Shown one piece after another: positions 25,382 to 33,737 of a DNA stretch of 64,000 bases. Positions within the stretch are counted from its first letter, which is position 1. Each line of letters begins with the position of its first letter. The translations under genes were made by a program, and so were the position numbers. The stretch covers positions 1-64,000 of the forward strand of contig NZ_VPFD01000027.1 of the NCBI RefSeq assembly GCF_008014745.1, in the 5' to 3' direction. The notes below the pieces were generated by a model. That model ran no database searches, had not been told where the DNA came from, and saw only the letters and a program-made list of their open reading frames with translations. Source of the DNA: Massilia arenae. GTDB taxonomy: Bacteria > Pseudomonadota > Gammaproteobacteria > Burkholderiales > Burkholderiaceae_D.

Positions 25382-26989
25382 TTACGCCGCTTTCTTCTGG
25401 AACAGGGCGTAGAACAAACCGTCATGATCCTGTCCGGCGCCGCCGAGCGGCAGGAGTTGGCCCGGCGCGTCGAGGCGGACCGCGTCATGGCGAGCCGCGA
25501 AAGCGGCTGCCTGCGCCTCCGATTCCTGGGGCCAGAGCGAACATGTCACGAACAGCAATTTACCATCGGGCAGCAACATCTGCCAAAGATTGTCGAGTAT
25601 TTTGGAAGAAAGTGTTGCAAGTTGGGATGTATCCGACTTGCGGCGCAGCCAGCGGATATCCGGGTGGCGGCGCACGATGCCCGAGGCGGTGCACGGCACG
25701 TCGGCCAGGATACGATCGTATTGACGGCCATCCCACCAATCGCGGCTGCCGGCGTCGGCGGCCAGCAGGGTCGCGTCCAGGCCCAGGCGGCCCAGGTTGT
25801 CGCCCACGCGCGCCAGGCGCGCCGCGTCGGTATCGACCGACGTCAGCTGCACGTCGGCCGTCTCGAGAATGTGGCCGCTCTTGCCGCCGGGGGCGGCGCA
25901 GGCATCCAGCACCCGCATGCCGTCCCTGAGGTCGAGCAGCGGCGCGGCCAGCTGGGCGCCGGCGTCCTGCACCGACACCACGCCATCGGCGAAGCCCGGG
26001 ATCTGGGCCACGTTGACGGCGTGGGCCAGGCGCACCGCGGTCAAGCCCACCTGTTCGGCCTGCAGGCCGGCGTCGTTCAGGGTGTCCAGATAGGCGGCGA
26101 CGTCAGTCTTGCGGCGATTCACGCGCAGGGTCAGCGGCGGATGGACGTTGCCGGCCGCGAGCACCGCTTCCCACTCGTGCGGATAGGCCGCGCGCATGGT
26201 GTCGATCCACCACTGCGGATAATTGAAGCGCGCCAGCGGCTCGCGCAGGGCTTGCTCGACCAGCGCCTCGCGCTCGCGCAGGAAGCGCCGCAGCACGGCA
26301 TTGACCATGGCCTTGGCATGGGCGAAATCGGGATGGGCCGCGGCCGCGCTGACGGCCTGGTCGACCACGGTGAAGGCCTCATAGGGGGCGGCCTGGCCCT
26401 CGGGCGTATCGAGCAGGGAGAGGGCCGCGCACAGCAGGCCGCCCAGCATTGGCGGCTCGGGCGCCTTGCTCGTCATCAGGCCCAGCAGGGTCTCGCTGCG
26501 GCCCAGCTGGCGCATGGTGCGATAGGCGATGTCCTGGATCGCGCCGCGCGCCTGCGGCGTGGCGTCGTAGGCGCCGAATACGGCAGACAGGGCCTGCGGC
26601 AGCGCACTGCCGCCGCGCACGCGCGCCACGGCGCTGGCGGCGCCCAGCAGCGCCAGGGCCAGCGAGTCGGATTTGAGGTCGGGACGGAAGTCGCGCTGCG
26701 GCGCGACTTTCACTTCGTGGCTCTCGCGCAGCCGGGGTTCCTCGCGCGCCGGACGCGACTGGCCCGGGAAGTCGCCTCCCTGCACCCGCGGCGGCTTGCC
26801 GACCGGACGACTTTCGGGGTTGCCCGGACGCGGCTGGCCGGACGCGGCCGGCCCTGGTTTGCCGCTGCCACGACCCGCGGCGCCCTGGCCGCCCTGCCCC
26901 GGATTGCGGCCGACCGCGCCCGCGGTGCGCCGGTCGGCGGCGGGCCTGGCCTTGGGTTTCAGGGTGAGCGTTGGACGCTTGTCAGTCAT
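25382..26989 (-). CDS. rsmB: 16S rRNA m5C967 methyltransferase RsmB
   Basis: AdoMet-dependent methyltransferase modifying C967 of 16S rRNA. The 535 residues comprise an unusual N-terminal extension of about 115 residues rich in Gly, Pro and Arg, an RNA-binding NusB-like helical domain, and the catalytic Rossmann fold. The AdoMet motif is LDACAAPGGKSGHI. The two catalytic cysteines are in DVPCTASGIV and VTCSLWPQES. The usual length is about 430 residues, so the extension is extra and looks disordered. The ATG at 26989 was chosen over one 11 codons upstream. First gene of the ntrY operon; divergent from argS. Confidence 0.93.
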   Translation of the reverse strand: MTDKRPTLTLKPKARPAADRRTAGAVGRNPGQGGQGAAGRGSGKPGPAASGQPRPGNPESRPVGKPPRVQGGDFPGQSRPAREEPRLRESHEVKVAPQRDFRPDLKSDSLALALLGAASAVARVRGGSALPQALSAVFGAYDATPQARGAIQDIAYRTMRQLGRSETLLGLMTSKAPEPPMLGGLLCAALSLLDTPEGQAAPYEAFTVVDQAVSAAAAHPDFAHAKAMVNAVLRRFLREREALVEQALREPLARFNYPQWWIDTMRAAYPHEWEAVLAAGNVHPPLTLRVNRRKTDVAAYLDTLNDAGLQAEQVGLTAVRLAHAVNVAQIPGFADGVVSVQDAGAQLAAPLLDLRDGMRVLDACAAPGGKSGHILETADVQLTSVDTDAARLARVGDNLGRLGLDATLLAADAGSRDWWDGRQYDRILADVPCTASGIVRRHPDIRWLRRKSDTSQLATLSSKILDNLWQMLLPDGKLLFVTCSLWPQESEAQAAAFAARHDAVRLDAPGQLLPLGGAGQDHDGLFYALFQKKAA

Positions 26990-27113
26990 GGCGAATAAAA
27001 TGTTGCGAAAATGGGCTCCCATTGTAACGGTTATGCCTTTGGCGACGCTTAATATGGTTGTTGAACCGCCAATCGCGAACGCCGTGGCCAGCCAAAGCGT
27101 GGCATCAAACTAG

Positions 27114-27119
27114 TATAAT
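27114..27119 (+). promoter_or_regulatory. Candidate -10 box for the argS operon
   Basis: TATAAT, 75 bases before the argS ATG in the divergent rsmB/argS gap. No strong -35 box is seen at standard spacing. Confidence 0.4.
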
Positions 27120-27194
27120 GTGCACTGTTTGCCTGCTCATCTTCCCGATAAGAGGCGCCGCCCATACGTAGTACCTAATTTTTCGACCATTCCC

Positions 27195-28907
27195 ATGCTC
27201 GCCCAACAAAAACAACAAATCGTTGCCCTGTTCCAGGCAGCCCTCGCCCCGATCGTCGCCGGCACCGACCTGGCCCCCAACGTGGTGCTGGAGCGTCCGC
27301 GCGATCCTTCGCACGGCGACATCGCCTGCAATATCGCCATGCAGCTGGCCAAGCAGCTCAAGACCAATCCGCGCGAACTGGCCACCCGCCTGGTCGCCGC
27401 GCTGCAGGCCGAGCCGGGCGCGCAGGGCCTGATCGAATCGGCCGACATCGCCGGCCCCGGCTTCATCAACCTGCGCGTGGCCGCCGCCGCCAAGCAGGCG
27501 GTGGTGCGCGACGTGCTCGAGCAGGGTGAGGCCTTCGGCCGCGCCGGCGCCGCCAGCGGCCACCATGCGATCATCGAATTCGTCTCGGCCAACCCGACCG
27601 GCCCGCTGCACGTCGGCCACGGCCGCCAGGCCGCGCTGGGCGATGCGCTGTCGTCGCTGTTCGAATCGCAGGGCATCGAAGTGACCCGCGAGTTCTACTA
27701 CAACGACGCCGGCGTCCAGATCGCCACCCTGGCCACCTCGGTGCAGGCGCGCGCACGCGGCTTCAAGCCGGGCGACGCCGAATGGCCCGAGTCGGCCTAT
27801 AACGGCGACTACATCGCCGACATCGCGGCCGACTTCCTGGCCAAAAAAACCGTGTCGGCCAGCGACGGCGCACCGGCCACCGCCAGCGGCGACGTGGAAG
27901 ACATCGAATCGATCCGCCGCTTCGCGGTCACCTACCTGCGCAACGAGCAGGACCAGGACCTGCAGGCCTTCGGCGTCAAGTTCGACAACTACTACCTCGA
28001 ATCGTCGCTGTACGCCGACGGCAAGGTCGAGACGGCGGTGCAGGCCCTGGTCGATGCCGGCAAGACCTACGAAGACGGCGGCGCCCTGTGGCTCAAGACC
28101 ACCGACTACGGCGACGACAAGGACCGCGTGATGCGCAAGTCCGACGGCACCTATACCTATTTCGTGCCCGACGTCGCCTACCACATCCAGAAATTCCGCC
28201 GCGGCTTCGACCAGGCGATCAATATCCAGGGCAGCGACCACCACGGCACCATCGCGCGCGTGCGCGCCGGCCTGCAGGCGGTGAACATCGGCATCCCGCA
28301 GGGCTACCCCGACTACGTGCTGCACAAGATGGTCACCGTGATGAAGAACGGCGAAGAGGTCAAGATCTCCAAGCGCGCCGGCTCCTACGTCACCGTGCGC
28401 GACCTGATCGAATGGTCGGGCAATGGCGACGTCACGCGCGGCCGCGACGCGGTGCGTTTCTTCCTGATTTCGCGCAAGGCCGACACCGAGTTCGTGTTCG
28501 ACGTCGACGTCGCCCTCGCGACCAATGACGAGAATCCGGTCTACTACGTGCAGTACGCCCACGCGCGCATCTGCTCGGCGCTGGCCAACTGGGGCGGCGA
28601 CGTCGCCAGCCTGGCCAAGGTCGATCTGTCGCCGCTGACCGAATCGCACGAGTCGCAACTGCTGGCCAAGCTGGCCGCCTACCCCGAGATGCTGCAGCGC
28701 GCGCAGGCCGAACTCGGCCCGCACCAGGTCGCGTTCTACCTGCGCGAACTGGCCGGCGAGCTGCACAGCTACTACTTCGCGCACAAGTGGCTGCTCGACG
28801 ACAGCGAAGCCCTCAAGCTGGCCCGCCTGGCGCTGGCCGCCGCCACCCGCCAGGTGCTGCGCAACGGCCTGGCCCTGATCGGCGTCTCGGCGCCGGACAA
28901 GATGTAA
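27195..28907 (+). CDS. argS: Arginyl-tRNA synthetase
   Basis: Class I synthetase of 570 residues that charges tRNA-Arg. It has the N-terminal additional domain ([17 protein letters not shown]), the HIGH-type motif in [13 protein letters not shown], and the [20 protein letters not shown] region that replaces a canonical KMSKS loop. The C-terminal domain ends with the anticodon-binding DALR fold ([14 protein letters not shown]). The internal ATG gives the family N-terminus. It heads a plus-strand operon continuing through SPOR, SDR, birA, coaX and a second SPOR gene. Confidence 0.97.
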   Translation: MLAQQKQQIVALFQAALAPIVAGTDLAPNVVLERPRDPSHGDIACNIAMQLAKQLKTNPRELATRLVAALQAEPGAQGLIESADIAGPGFINLRVAAAAKQAVVRDVLEQGEAFGRAGAASGHHAIIEFVSANPTGPLHVGHGRQAALGDALSSLFESQGIEVTREFYYNDAGVQIATLATSVQARARGFKPGDAEWPESAYNGDYIADIAADFLAKKTVSASDGAPATASGDVEDIESIRRFAVTYLRNEQDQDLQAFGVKFDNYYLESSLYADGKVETAVQALVDAGKTYEDGGALWLKTTDYGDDKDRVMRKSDGTYTYFVPDVAYHIQKFRRGFDQAINIQGSDHHGTIARVRAGLQAVNIGIPQGYPDYVLHKMVTVMKNGEEVKISKRAGSYVTVRDLIEWSGNGDVTRGRDAVRFFLISRKADTEFVFDVDVALATNDENPVYYVQYAHARICSALANWGGDVASLAKVDLSPLTESHESQLLAKLAAYPEMLQRAQAELGPHQVAFYLRELAGELHSYYFAHKWLLDDSEALKLARLALAAATRQVLRNGLALIGVSAPDKM

Positions 28908-28951
28908 GGCGCAGGTAGTACAAGCCCAACGTTTCATCACCAGAAAGCGTC

Positions 28952-29620
28952 ATGACCGACATCCGTACCGTATCGAAGCTTAGCCAACGCTACCAACGCG
29001 GCAGCACCCTGACCGGCATCATCATCGGCCTGATCGTCGGCCTGGGTATCGCGGTGGCGGTCGCGCTCGTGATCACCAAGGGCGCCTCGCCGTTCACCGA
29101 CCGCTCCAACAAGATGGGCCGCCCGGCCGACCTCGAGCCGAGCCAGGCGTCCGATCCCAACAAGCCGATGTACGGCAACCGGGCGCCGGTCCCGGTGCCG
29201 CAGGCGCCGGCCCAGCCGAGCGCACCGGCGACCGTGCCGAAGGCGCCGCAACAACAGCCCGATTCCGACCCGCTGGGCGCCGCCATCGCCGGCATGCAGG
29301 AGCCGCGCCCGAGCGCGCCGCCACCGCCGCCGGCCCCGGTAAACACCGCCGCTCCCGCCCCTGGCGCCGCGGCCGTGACCGACGGCTATATCTATTACCT
29401 GCAGGCCGGCGCCTTCCGCGAAATGTCGGATGCCGAGAACACCCGCGCCAAGCTGGCCCTGCTCGGCTTCGAGGCTGCGATCAGCGACCGCACCACCGAC
29501 AGCGGCGTGCTGCACCGGGTGCGGGTCGGTCCTTATTCGCAAGTCGAAGCCGTCAACAAGGCGCGCGCCAAGCTGCTCGACAGCGGCATCGACGTCGCCA
29601 TCGTGCGCAACCAGCGCTGA
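28952..29620 (+). CDS. Membrane-anchored SPOR-domain protein
   Basis: A 222-residue bitopic protein. A short basic cytoplasmic N-terminus leads to one transmembrane helix (LTGIIIGLIVGLGIAVAVAL), then a long Pro/Ala/Gln-rich periplasmic linker, then a C-terminal SPOR domain (IYYLQAGAFREMSDAE, HRVRVGPYSQVEAVN). SPOR domains bind denuded septal peptidoglycan. The layout is FtsN-like, but the gene sits after argS as in other betaproteobacteria, so I do not call it ftsN. A second SPOR protein ends the same operon. Confidence 0.88.
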   Translation: MTDIRTVSKLSQRYQRGSTLTGIIIGLIVGLGIAVAVALVITKGASPFTDRSNKMGRPADLEPSQASDPNKPMYGNRAPVPVPQAPAQPSAPATVPKAPQQQPDSDPLGAAIAGMQEPRPSAPPPPPAPVNTAAPAPGAAAVTDGYIYYLQAGAFREMSDAENTRAKLALLGFEAAISDRTTDSGVLHRVRVGPYSQVEAVNKARAKLLDSGIDVAIVRNQR

Positions 29621-29627
29621 TCCCACG

Positions 29628-30410
29628 ATGACGCGGACGGAGCGCGTCTTCATCACCGGCGCCTCGAGCGGCATCGGCGCCGCCCTGGCGCGCGAATACG
29701 CCGCGCGCGGCGCCACGCTCGGCCTGCTGGCGCGGCGGCGCGACCACCTGGTCGCGCTTGCCGCCTCGCTGCCCCACCCCGAACGGCATCACATCTACGC
29801 GGTCGACGTGCTCGATCGCGATGGCCTGGCCGCCGCCGCGCATGACTTCCTCGCCACCAATGGCGGCGCCGACGTCGTCATCGCCAGCGCCGGCATCTCG
29901 CACGGCACGCTCACCGACCGCGCGGCCGACCTGGCCGTGTTCGACGCGGTGTTCGCCACCAATGTAAATGCCACGGTCGCCACCTTCGCTCCTTTCATCC
30001 CCGCCATGCGGCGGCAGGCGACGCCGTGCCGCCTGGTGGGCATCGGCAGCGTAGCGGGCGTGCGCGGCATGCGCGGCGCCGGCGCCTACTGCGCCAGCAA
30101 GGCCGCCGTGCATAGCTATTGCGAAGCGCTGCGGCTCGAGCTGCGCGCCACCAACATCCGGGTGGTGACGATCGCCCCCGGTTATATCGATACGCCCATG
30201 ACCAGCAAGAACCGTTTTCCCATGCCATTCCTGATGCCCGCCGACCGCTTCGCGGCGCACGCCGCCGCCGTGATCGCGCACGGCGACAGCTACCGTGTAT
30301 TGCCCTGGCAGATGGGCGTCGTGGCCAAGCTGCTGCGCCTGCTGCCAAACTTTGTGTTCGACCGCCTGTTCGCGCGCGCGCCGACCAAACAGCGCCAGGG
30401 GGAAGCATGA
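29628..30410 (+). CDS. Short-chain dehydrogenase/reductase
   Basis: A 260-residue NAD(P)-dependent oxidoreductase. It has the cofactor motif FITGASSGIGAALAREY, the NAG-like segment ASAGISHG, and the catalytic Ser (IGSVAG) and Tyr/Lys (AYCASKAAVHSY). The hydrophobic C-terminus (VVAKLLRLLPNFVFDRLF) suggests membrane association, as in several lipid-modifying SDRs. The start is eight bases after the SPOR gene's stop and its stop overlaps the birA start as ATGA. The substrate is unknown. Confidence 0.88.
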   Translation: MTRTERVFITGASSGIGAALAREYAARGATLGLLARRRDHLVALAASLPHPERHHIYAVDVLDRDGLAAAAHDFLATNGGADVVIASAGISHGTLTDRAADLAVFDAVFATNVNATVATFAPFIPAMRRQATPCRLVGIGSVAGVRGMRGAGAYCASKAAVHSYCEALRLELRATNIRVVTIAPGYIDTPMTSKNRFPMPFLMPADRFAAHAAAVIAHGDSYRVLPWQMGVVAKLLRLLPNFVFDRLFARAPTKQRQGEA

Positions 30411-31171
30411 ACGCCGAAGGCATCCGCGCGCTGTCGAAGGCCGGCGTGGCGGTCGAAGTCGTGGCGCAGACCGGCTCCACCAATGCCGACCTGCTGGCGC
30501 GCGCCGCGCTGCTGCCCGCGCCGCTGCTGCTGGTGGCCGAACACCAGACCGCCGGCCGCGGCCGCGCCGGCCGCAGCTGGCTGTCTTCGCCTGAAGGTTC
30601 GCTGACTTTTTCGCTGGCCTGGAAATTCGACGGCGGCCCGCAGGCGCTGGTCGGCCTGCCGCTGGCAATCGGCGTGGCGCTGGCCGAGACGCTCGGCGCG
30701 CTGGGTCAGCAAGTTCAATTGAAATGGCCGAACGACCTGCTCAAGGATGGCGACAAGCTGGCCGGCATCCTGGTCGAAACCCAGTCCGCGCCGGGCGGCG
30801 GCACCTGGACCGTGATCGGCATCGGCCTGAACCTCCTGATGCCGGACGAGATGGAGGCGCAGCTAGGCCGCAGCGCCGCCGGCGTGCCCTGGCTGGCGCG
30901 CATGGAGCGCGACGTCCTGATGGCGGCCCTGCTCGACGGCCTGGCCGCCTGCTTGAGCGAATTTTCCGCACGCGGCTTCGCGGCCTTCGCCGCGCGCTGG
31001 AACCTGCGCCACGCCTGGCAGGGCGAGACCGTGGTCTTGCTCGACCAGGGCACGGTGCGGCACGAGGGCCGCGCCGCCGGCGTCGACGACAGCGGCCGCC
31101 TGCTGCTCGACACGGCGGAGGGCCGGATCACGGTGATGGCCGGCGACGTCTCGCTGCGGGTGAAGACATGA
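30407..31171 (+). CDS. birA: Biotin--[acetyl-CoA-carboxylase] ligase, without HTH domain
   Basis: Activates biotin to biotinyl-5'-AMP and attaches it to the biotin carboxyl carrier protein. The 254 residues contain the ligase motif GRGRAGRSWLSSPEGSL, KWPNDLLKDGDKLAGIL and a small C-terminal domain. The N-terminal winged helix of the bifunctional E. coli repressor is absent, so it should be an enzyme only. It starts within the SDR stop (ATGA) and its own stop overlaps the coaX start, which indicates tight translational coupling. Confidence 0.93.
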   Translation: MNAEGIRALSKAGVAVEVVAQTGSTNADLLARAALLPAPLLLVAEHQTAGRGRAGRSWLSSPEGSLTFSLAWKFDGGPQALVGLPLAIGVALAETLGALGQQVQLKWPNDLLKDGDKLAGILVETQSAPGGGTWTVIGIGLNLLMPDEMEAQLGRSAAGVPWLARMERDVLMAALLDGLAACLSEFSARGFAAFAARWNLRHAWQGETVVLLDQGTVRHEGRAAGVDDSGRLLLDTAEGRITVMAGDVSLRVKT

Positions 31172-31911
31172 TGCTGCTGGTCGACGCGGGCAATACCCGC
31201 GTCAAGTGGGCGCTGGCCGACGATGCGAGCGCCCTCGGCATGTGGCGCTTTCACGGCGCCGTGCTGCACGCCGGGCTCGATGAAGCGGCAGCCGAATGGG
31301 CGCTGGCCGGCGTGACTCGCGCGCTGGTGTCGAACGTGGCCGGTCCGCAGCTGGCCACGCGCATCGCGGCCCTGCTGCCGGCGGGGATCGAGGTCGAATG
31401 GTTCGCCTCCACTTTTGAGCGCGCCGGCCTGCGCAACGGCTACCGCGAGCCGGGCCGGCTGGGCTGCGACCGCTTCGCCGCCGCCATCGGCGCGCGCGCC
31501 CTGGCGCCCGGCCGGGACCTGGTCGTCGCCACCTGCGGCACCGCGACCACGGTCGACGCGGTCACGGCGGACGGCTTGTTCGTGGGCGGCATGATCCTGC
31601 CCGGCCTGGCGCTGATGGCGTCCAGCCTGGCCAGCAATACGGCACAACTGCCGCAGGTGGCGCCGGGCGCCCTGCCGGCGCTGTTCGGCGACAACACGAA
31701 TGACGCGATTCTCTCCGGCGTGCTGTCGGCCCAGGCCGGCGCCATCGAGCGCGCCGTGGCCGGACACGGCGCCTCGGCCTGCATCGTCTCGGGCGGCGCG
31801 GCGCCATATATCGCGCCGGCGCTCAAGGTCGCGCACCAGGTGGTCGATAATATCGTGCTGGTCGGCCTGCAGGCGGCGGCCGCATCGACGAAAGGGGAAA
31901 CGCCTTGCTGA
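31168..31911 (+). CDS. coaX: Type III pantothenate kinase
   Basis: Catalyses the first step of coenzyme A synthesis. It has 247 residues in the ASKHA fold: LLVDAGNTRVKWALAD, GYREPGRLGCDRFAA, the catalytic ATCGTATTVD and VGGMILPGLALM. The ATG overlaps the birA stop (ATGA). Birt and CoA cofactor genes are thus co-expressed. Its 3' end overlaps the next gene by seven bases. Confidence 0.95.
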   Translation: MMLLVDAGNTRVKWALADDASALGMWRFHGAVLHAGLDEAAAEWALAGVTRALVSNVAGPQLATRIAALLPAGIEVEWFASTFERAGLRNGYREPGRLGCDRFAAAIGARALAPGRDLVVATCGTATTVDAVTADGLFVGGMILPGLALMASSLASNTAQLPQVAPGALPALFGDNTNDAILSGVLSAQAGAIERAVAGHGASACIVSGGAAPYIAPALKVAHQVVDNIVLVGLQAAAASTKGETPC

Positions 31912-32639
31912 AATTCGTATTCTGGGCGCTGCTGGCCGCGAACGCGGCGCTGCTGGCCTATGGCCAGGGCATCCTCGGCCAGCCAGGGGCCGGCGAACGC
32001 GAACCGGCGCGGCTGAAGAACCAGCTGGCGCCCGAACGTATCTCGCAGCTGACGGCGGTCGAGGCCAAGCGCGCGTTGGACGAGGCGGAAGCCGAGGAAG
32101 CCAGCGATACCGAAGCGCCTGCCGAGCCGTCCGCCGCCGCACCATCGCCGGCGCCGGTCGCCGTTGCGCCAGACCTGATCGCCTGCGTGCAGGCCGGCCC
32201 CTTCAGCGTCGCCGATGCCCGCCGCTTCGAGGCGCGGGTTGCCTCTCTCGACCTGGCCGCGCGCCAGACGCGGGTCGAGGTGCCGTTCCAGGAAGTGACC
32301 AGCCGCCTAGTCTACCTGCCGCCGAACGGTGGCCGCGAAGGCGCCCAGCGCAGCTCCGCTGAGCTCAAGGAACGTGGTGTCGAGAATTTTTACACCATGC
32401 AGGGCGATTCGCCGCTGCGCTGGGCGATTTCACTCGGTGTGTTCAAGACCGATAGCGCGGCCCAGAAACTGGTGGGCCAGCTGCAGCGCCAGGGCGTGCG
32501 CGGTGTGCGGGTGCTGCCGCGTGGCCCGCAGGTCATGCGCGCCGCCTACCAATACAGGGCGATCGACGCCGGGACACGCATTCGCCTGACCACGGTTGTC
32601 GGTAACTTTCCCAATGCGGGCCTGGGCACCTGCAGCTGA
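31905..32639 (+). CDS. SPOR-domain protein, second in operon
   Basis: A 244-residue protein starting at TTG inside the coaX 3' end, with AAAGGGGAAA as ribosome site. An N-terminal membrane helix (LKFVFWALLAANAALLAYG) is followed by an acidic Ala/Glu-rich linker and a C-terminal SPOR-like region (WAISLGVFKTDSAAQKLVGQ, QYRAIDAG). The operon therefore begins and ends its accessory part with peptidoglycan-binding SPOR proteins. A terminator follows directly. Confidence 0.82.
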   Translation: MLKFVFWALLAANAALLAYGQGILGQPGAGEREPARLKNQLAPERISQLTAVEAKRALDEAEAEEASDTEAPAEPSAAAPSPAPVAVAPDLIACVQAGPFSVADARRFEARVASLDLAARQTRVEVPFQEVTSRLVYLPPNGGREGAQRSSAELKERGVENFYTMQGDSPLRWAISLGVFKTDSAAQKLVGQLQRQGVRGVRVLPRGPQVMRAAYQYRAIDAGTRIRLTTVVGNFPNAGLGTCS

Positions 32640-32665
32640 CGTCCCGGCCACTCGTCGAGCCATGA

Positions 32666-32692
32666 AAGCGCGCCATCCGGTGCGCTTTTTTT
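32666..32692 (+). terminator. Terminator of the argS-birA-coaX operon
   Basis: Stem AGCGCGCC / GGTGCGCT (one G-T pair) with loop ATCC, followed by seven T residues. Confidence 0.85.
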
Positions 32693-32721
32693 ATATGTGG
32701 CGCGTGCGGATGAGCATCTGG

Positions 32722-32742
32722 AGTGTCGAATATCTTTACACT
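32722..32742. promoter_or_regulatory. Inverted repeat, candidate activator site
   Basis: AGTGT-N11-ACACT, about 50-70 bases upstream of the sigma-54 -24 element of the PEP-CTERM gene. The place is right for an enhancer-binding protein, but the sequence alone does not identify which one. Confidence 0.35.
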
Positions 32743-32791
32743 TAGTTTTTCTCAAGAAAAAATTATTAACGAAAACAAATACTTATATCTT

Positions 32792-32807
32792 TGGCACACT
32801 ACTTGCT
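32792..32807 (+). promoter_or_regulatory. Sigma-54 (-24/-12) promoter of the PEP-CTERM gene
   Basis: TGGCAC-ACTAC-TTGCT matches the RpoN consensus (TGGCAC-N5-TTGCW) at every defined base, with GG and GC separated by ten. The predicted start is near 32818, about 40 bases before the ATG. The surrounding DNA is markedly AT-rich compared with the rest of the window. Confidence 0.85.
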
Positions 32808-32858
32808 ATATATCAAATCAAGTTGTTTCAATATAATTTCACTTTCCAAGGGGATAAC

Positions 32859-33650
32859 ATGAACCGAATCGCTACTGCCTTGCTGCTTGCTGCCGCCACG
32901 CTGTCGACCACTGCTTTCGCTGCACCTATCGCGCTGGACGGCTCGCTGTCGAATGGAATGCTGGACCAGGGCCACTACAAGGCTGTCTTCACCAACAACA
33001 CCGCGCCGCCAGAGAAATACACTTTCAATAGCCTGTCGTATTCGTTCTCGTTCAAGGACGATGGCGAGGTGATGAAGCTGGTGTCGACCAGCGACCGCAA
33101 GGAAGGCGCGTATGGCAGTGTCAAGCATGGCGAATCCCACCGTGATGTGACGGTCGCCACCACCAATACCTACACCGGTGAACAGGAAAGCGTTGCCCTG
33201 TGGTTCGGCAATTTCCTGCTCGGCAGCGGCAGCACGCAGCTCGTCCACTCGAGCGAAACCAGCGCACCGAGCTTCCAAGAAATTTATGACGGCAAAAAGT
33301 GCACGGTCTGGTTCATCGCCTGCTTCGCTTCGCACGACCAATACTCGAACACCACGACTACGACCACCACTGTGAAAAATGCCTACACTGGTGAATTCAC
33401 CATCAGCGGCACCGTGACGAACCAGTCCATCATCGATGCCCTGCTGAACGATGGCCAAATGACGTTCAAGCTGAAAGTCCTGGGCGACCTGATGCTCACC
33501 AACTCCCAGTTCCTGCTCGACTACACCAAAGTGGAAGATCAGGTCGAACAGCCGGGCGAAGTGCCTGAGCCGTCGAGCGTCCTGCTGGCAGGCGCCGGCC
33601 TGGCCGCGATCGGCTTCCTGCGCCGCCGTCGCAGCGCTGCACAGGCATAA
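32859..33650 (+). CDS. PEP-CTERM surface/exported protein
   Basis: A 263-residue protein with a signal peptide (MNRIATALLLAAATLSTTAFA), a body rich in Ser, Thr and beta-strand residues containing one Cys pair (KKCTVWFIACFAS), and a C-terminal sorting signal: the motif VPEPSS, a hydrophobic helix (VLLAGAGLAAIGFL) and an RRRR tail. Exosortase (EpsH/XrtA-type) cleaves at this signal. No exosortase is encoded in the window. AAGGGG is a strong ribosome site. It is monocistronic behind the sigma-54 promoter and ends in a strong terminator. The body's function is unknown. Confidence 0.9.
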   Translation: MNRIATALLLAAATLSTTAFAAPIALDGSLSNGMLDQGHYKAVFTNNTAPPEKYTFNSLSYSFSFKDDGEVMKLVSTSDRKEGAYGSVKHGESHRDVTVATTNTYTGEQESVALWFGNFLLGSGSTQLVHSSETSAPSFQEIYDGKKCTVWFIACFASHDQYSNTTTTTTTVKNAYTGEFTISGTVTNQSIIDALLNDGQMTFKLKVLGDLMLTNSQFLLDYTKVEDQVEQPGEVPEPSSVLLAGAGLAAIGFLRRRRSAAQA

Positions 33651-33669
33651 GCGGTTCCTTTCCGCTCGC

Positions 33670-33697
33670 AAAAATGGCCGGTTCGCCGGCCATTTTT
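33670..33697. terminator. Bidirectional terminator between the PEP-CTERM gene and rlpA
   Basis: Long perfect stem AAAATGGCCGG / CCGGCCATTTT with loop TTCG. It serves both converging genes. Confidence 0.9.
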
Positions 33698-33737
33698 CAT
33701 GGGCGTGGCGGCACCAGCCCGAACAAGTGCGAGAAGA

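Noticed and set aside
30407-31171. BirA as a biotin-operon repressor
   Set aside because: The N-terminal winged-helix domain is missing; only the ligase domain is present.
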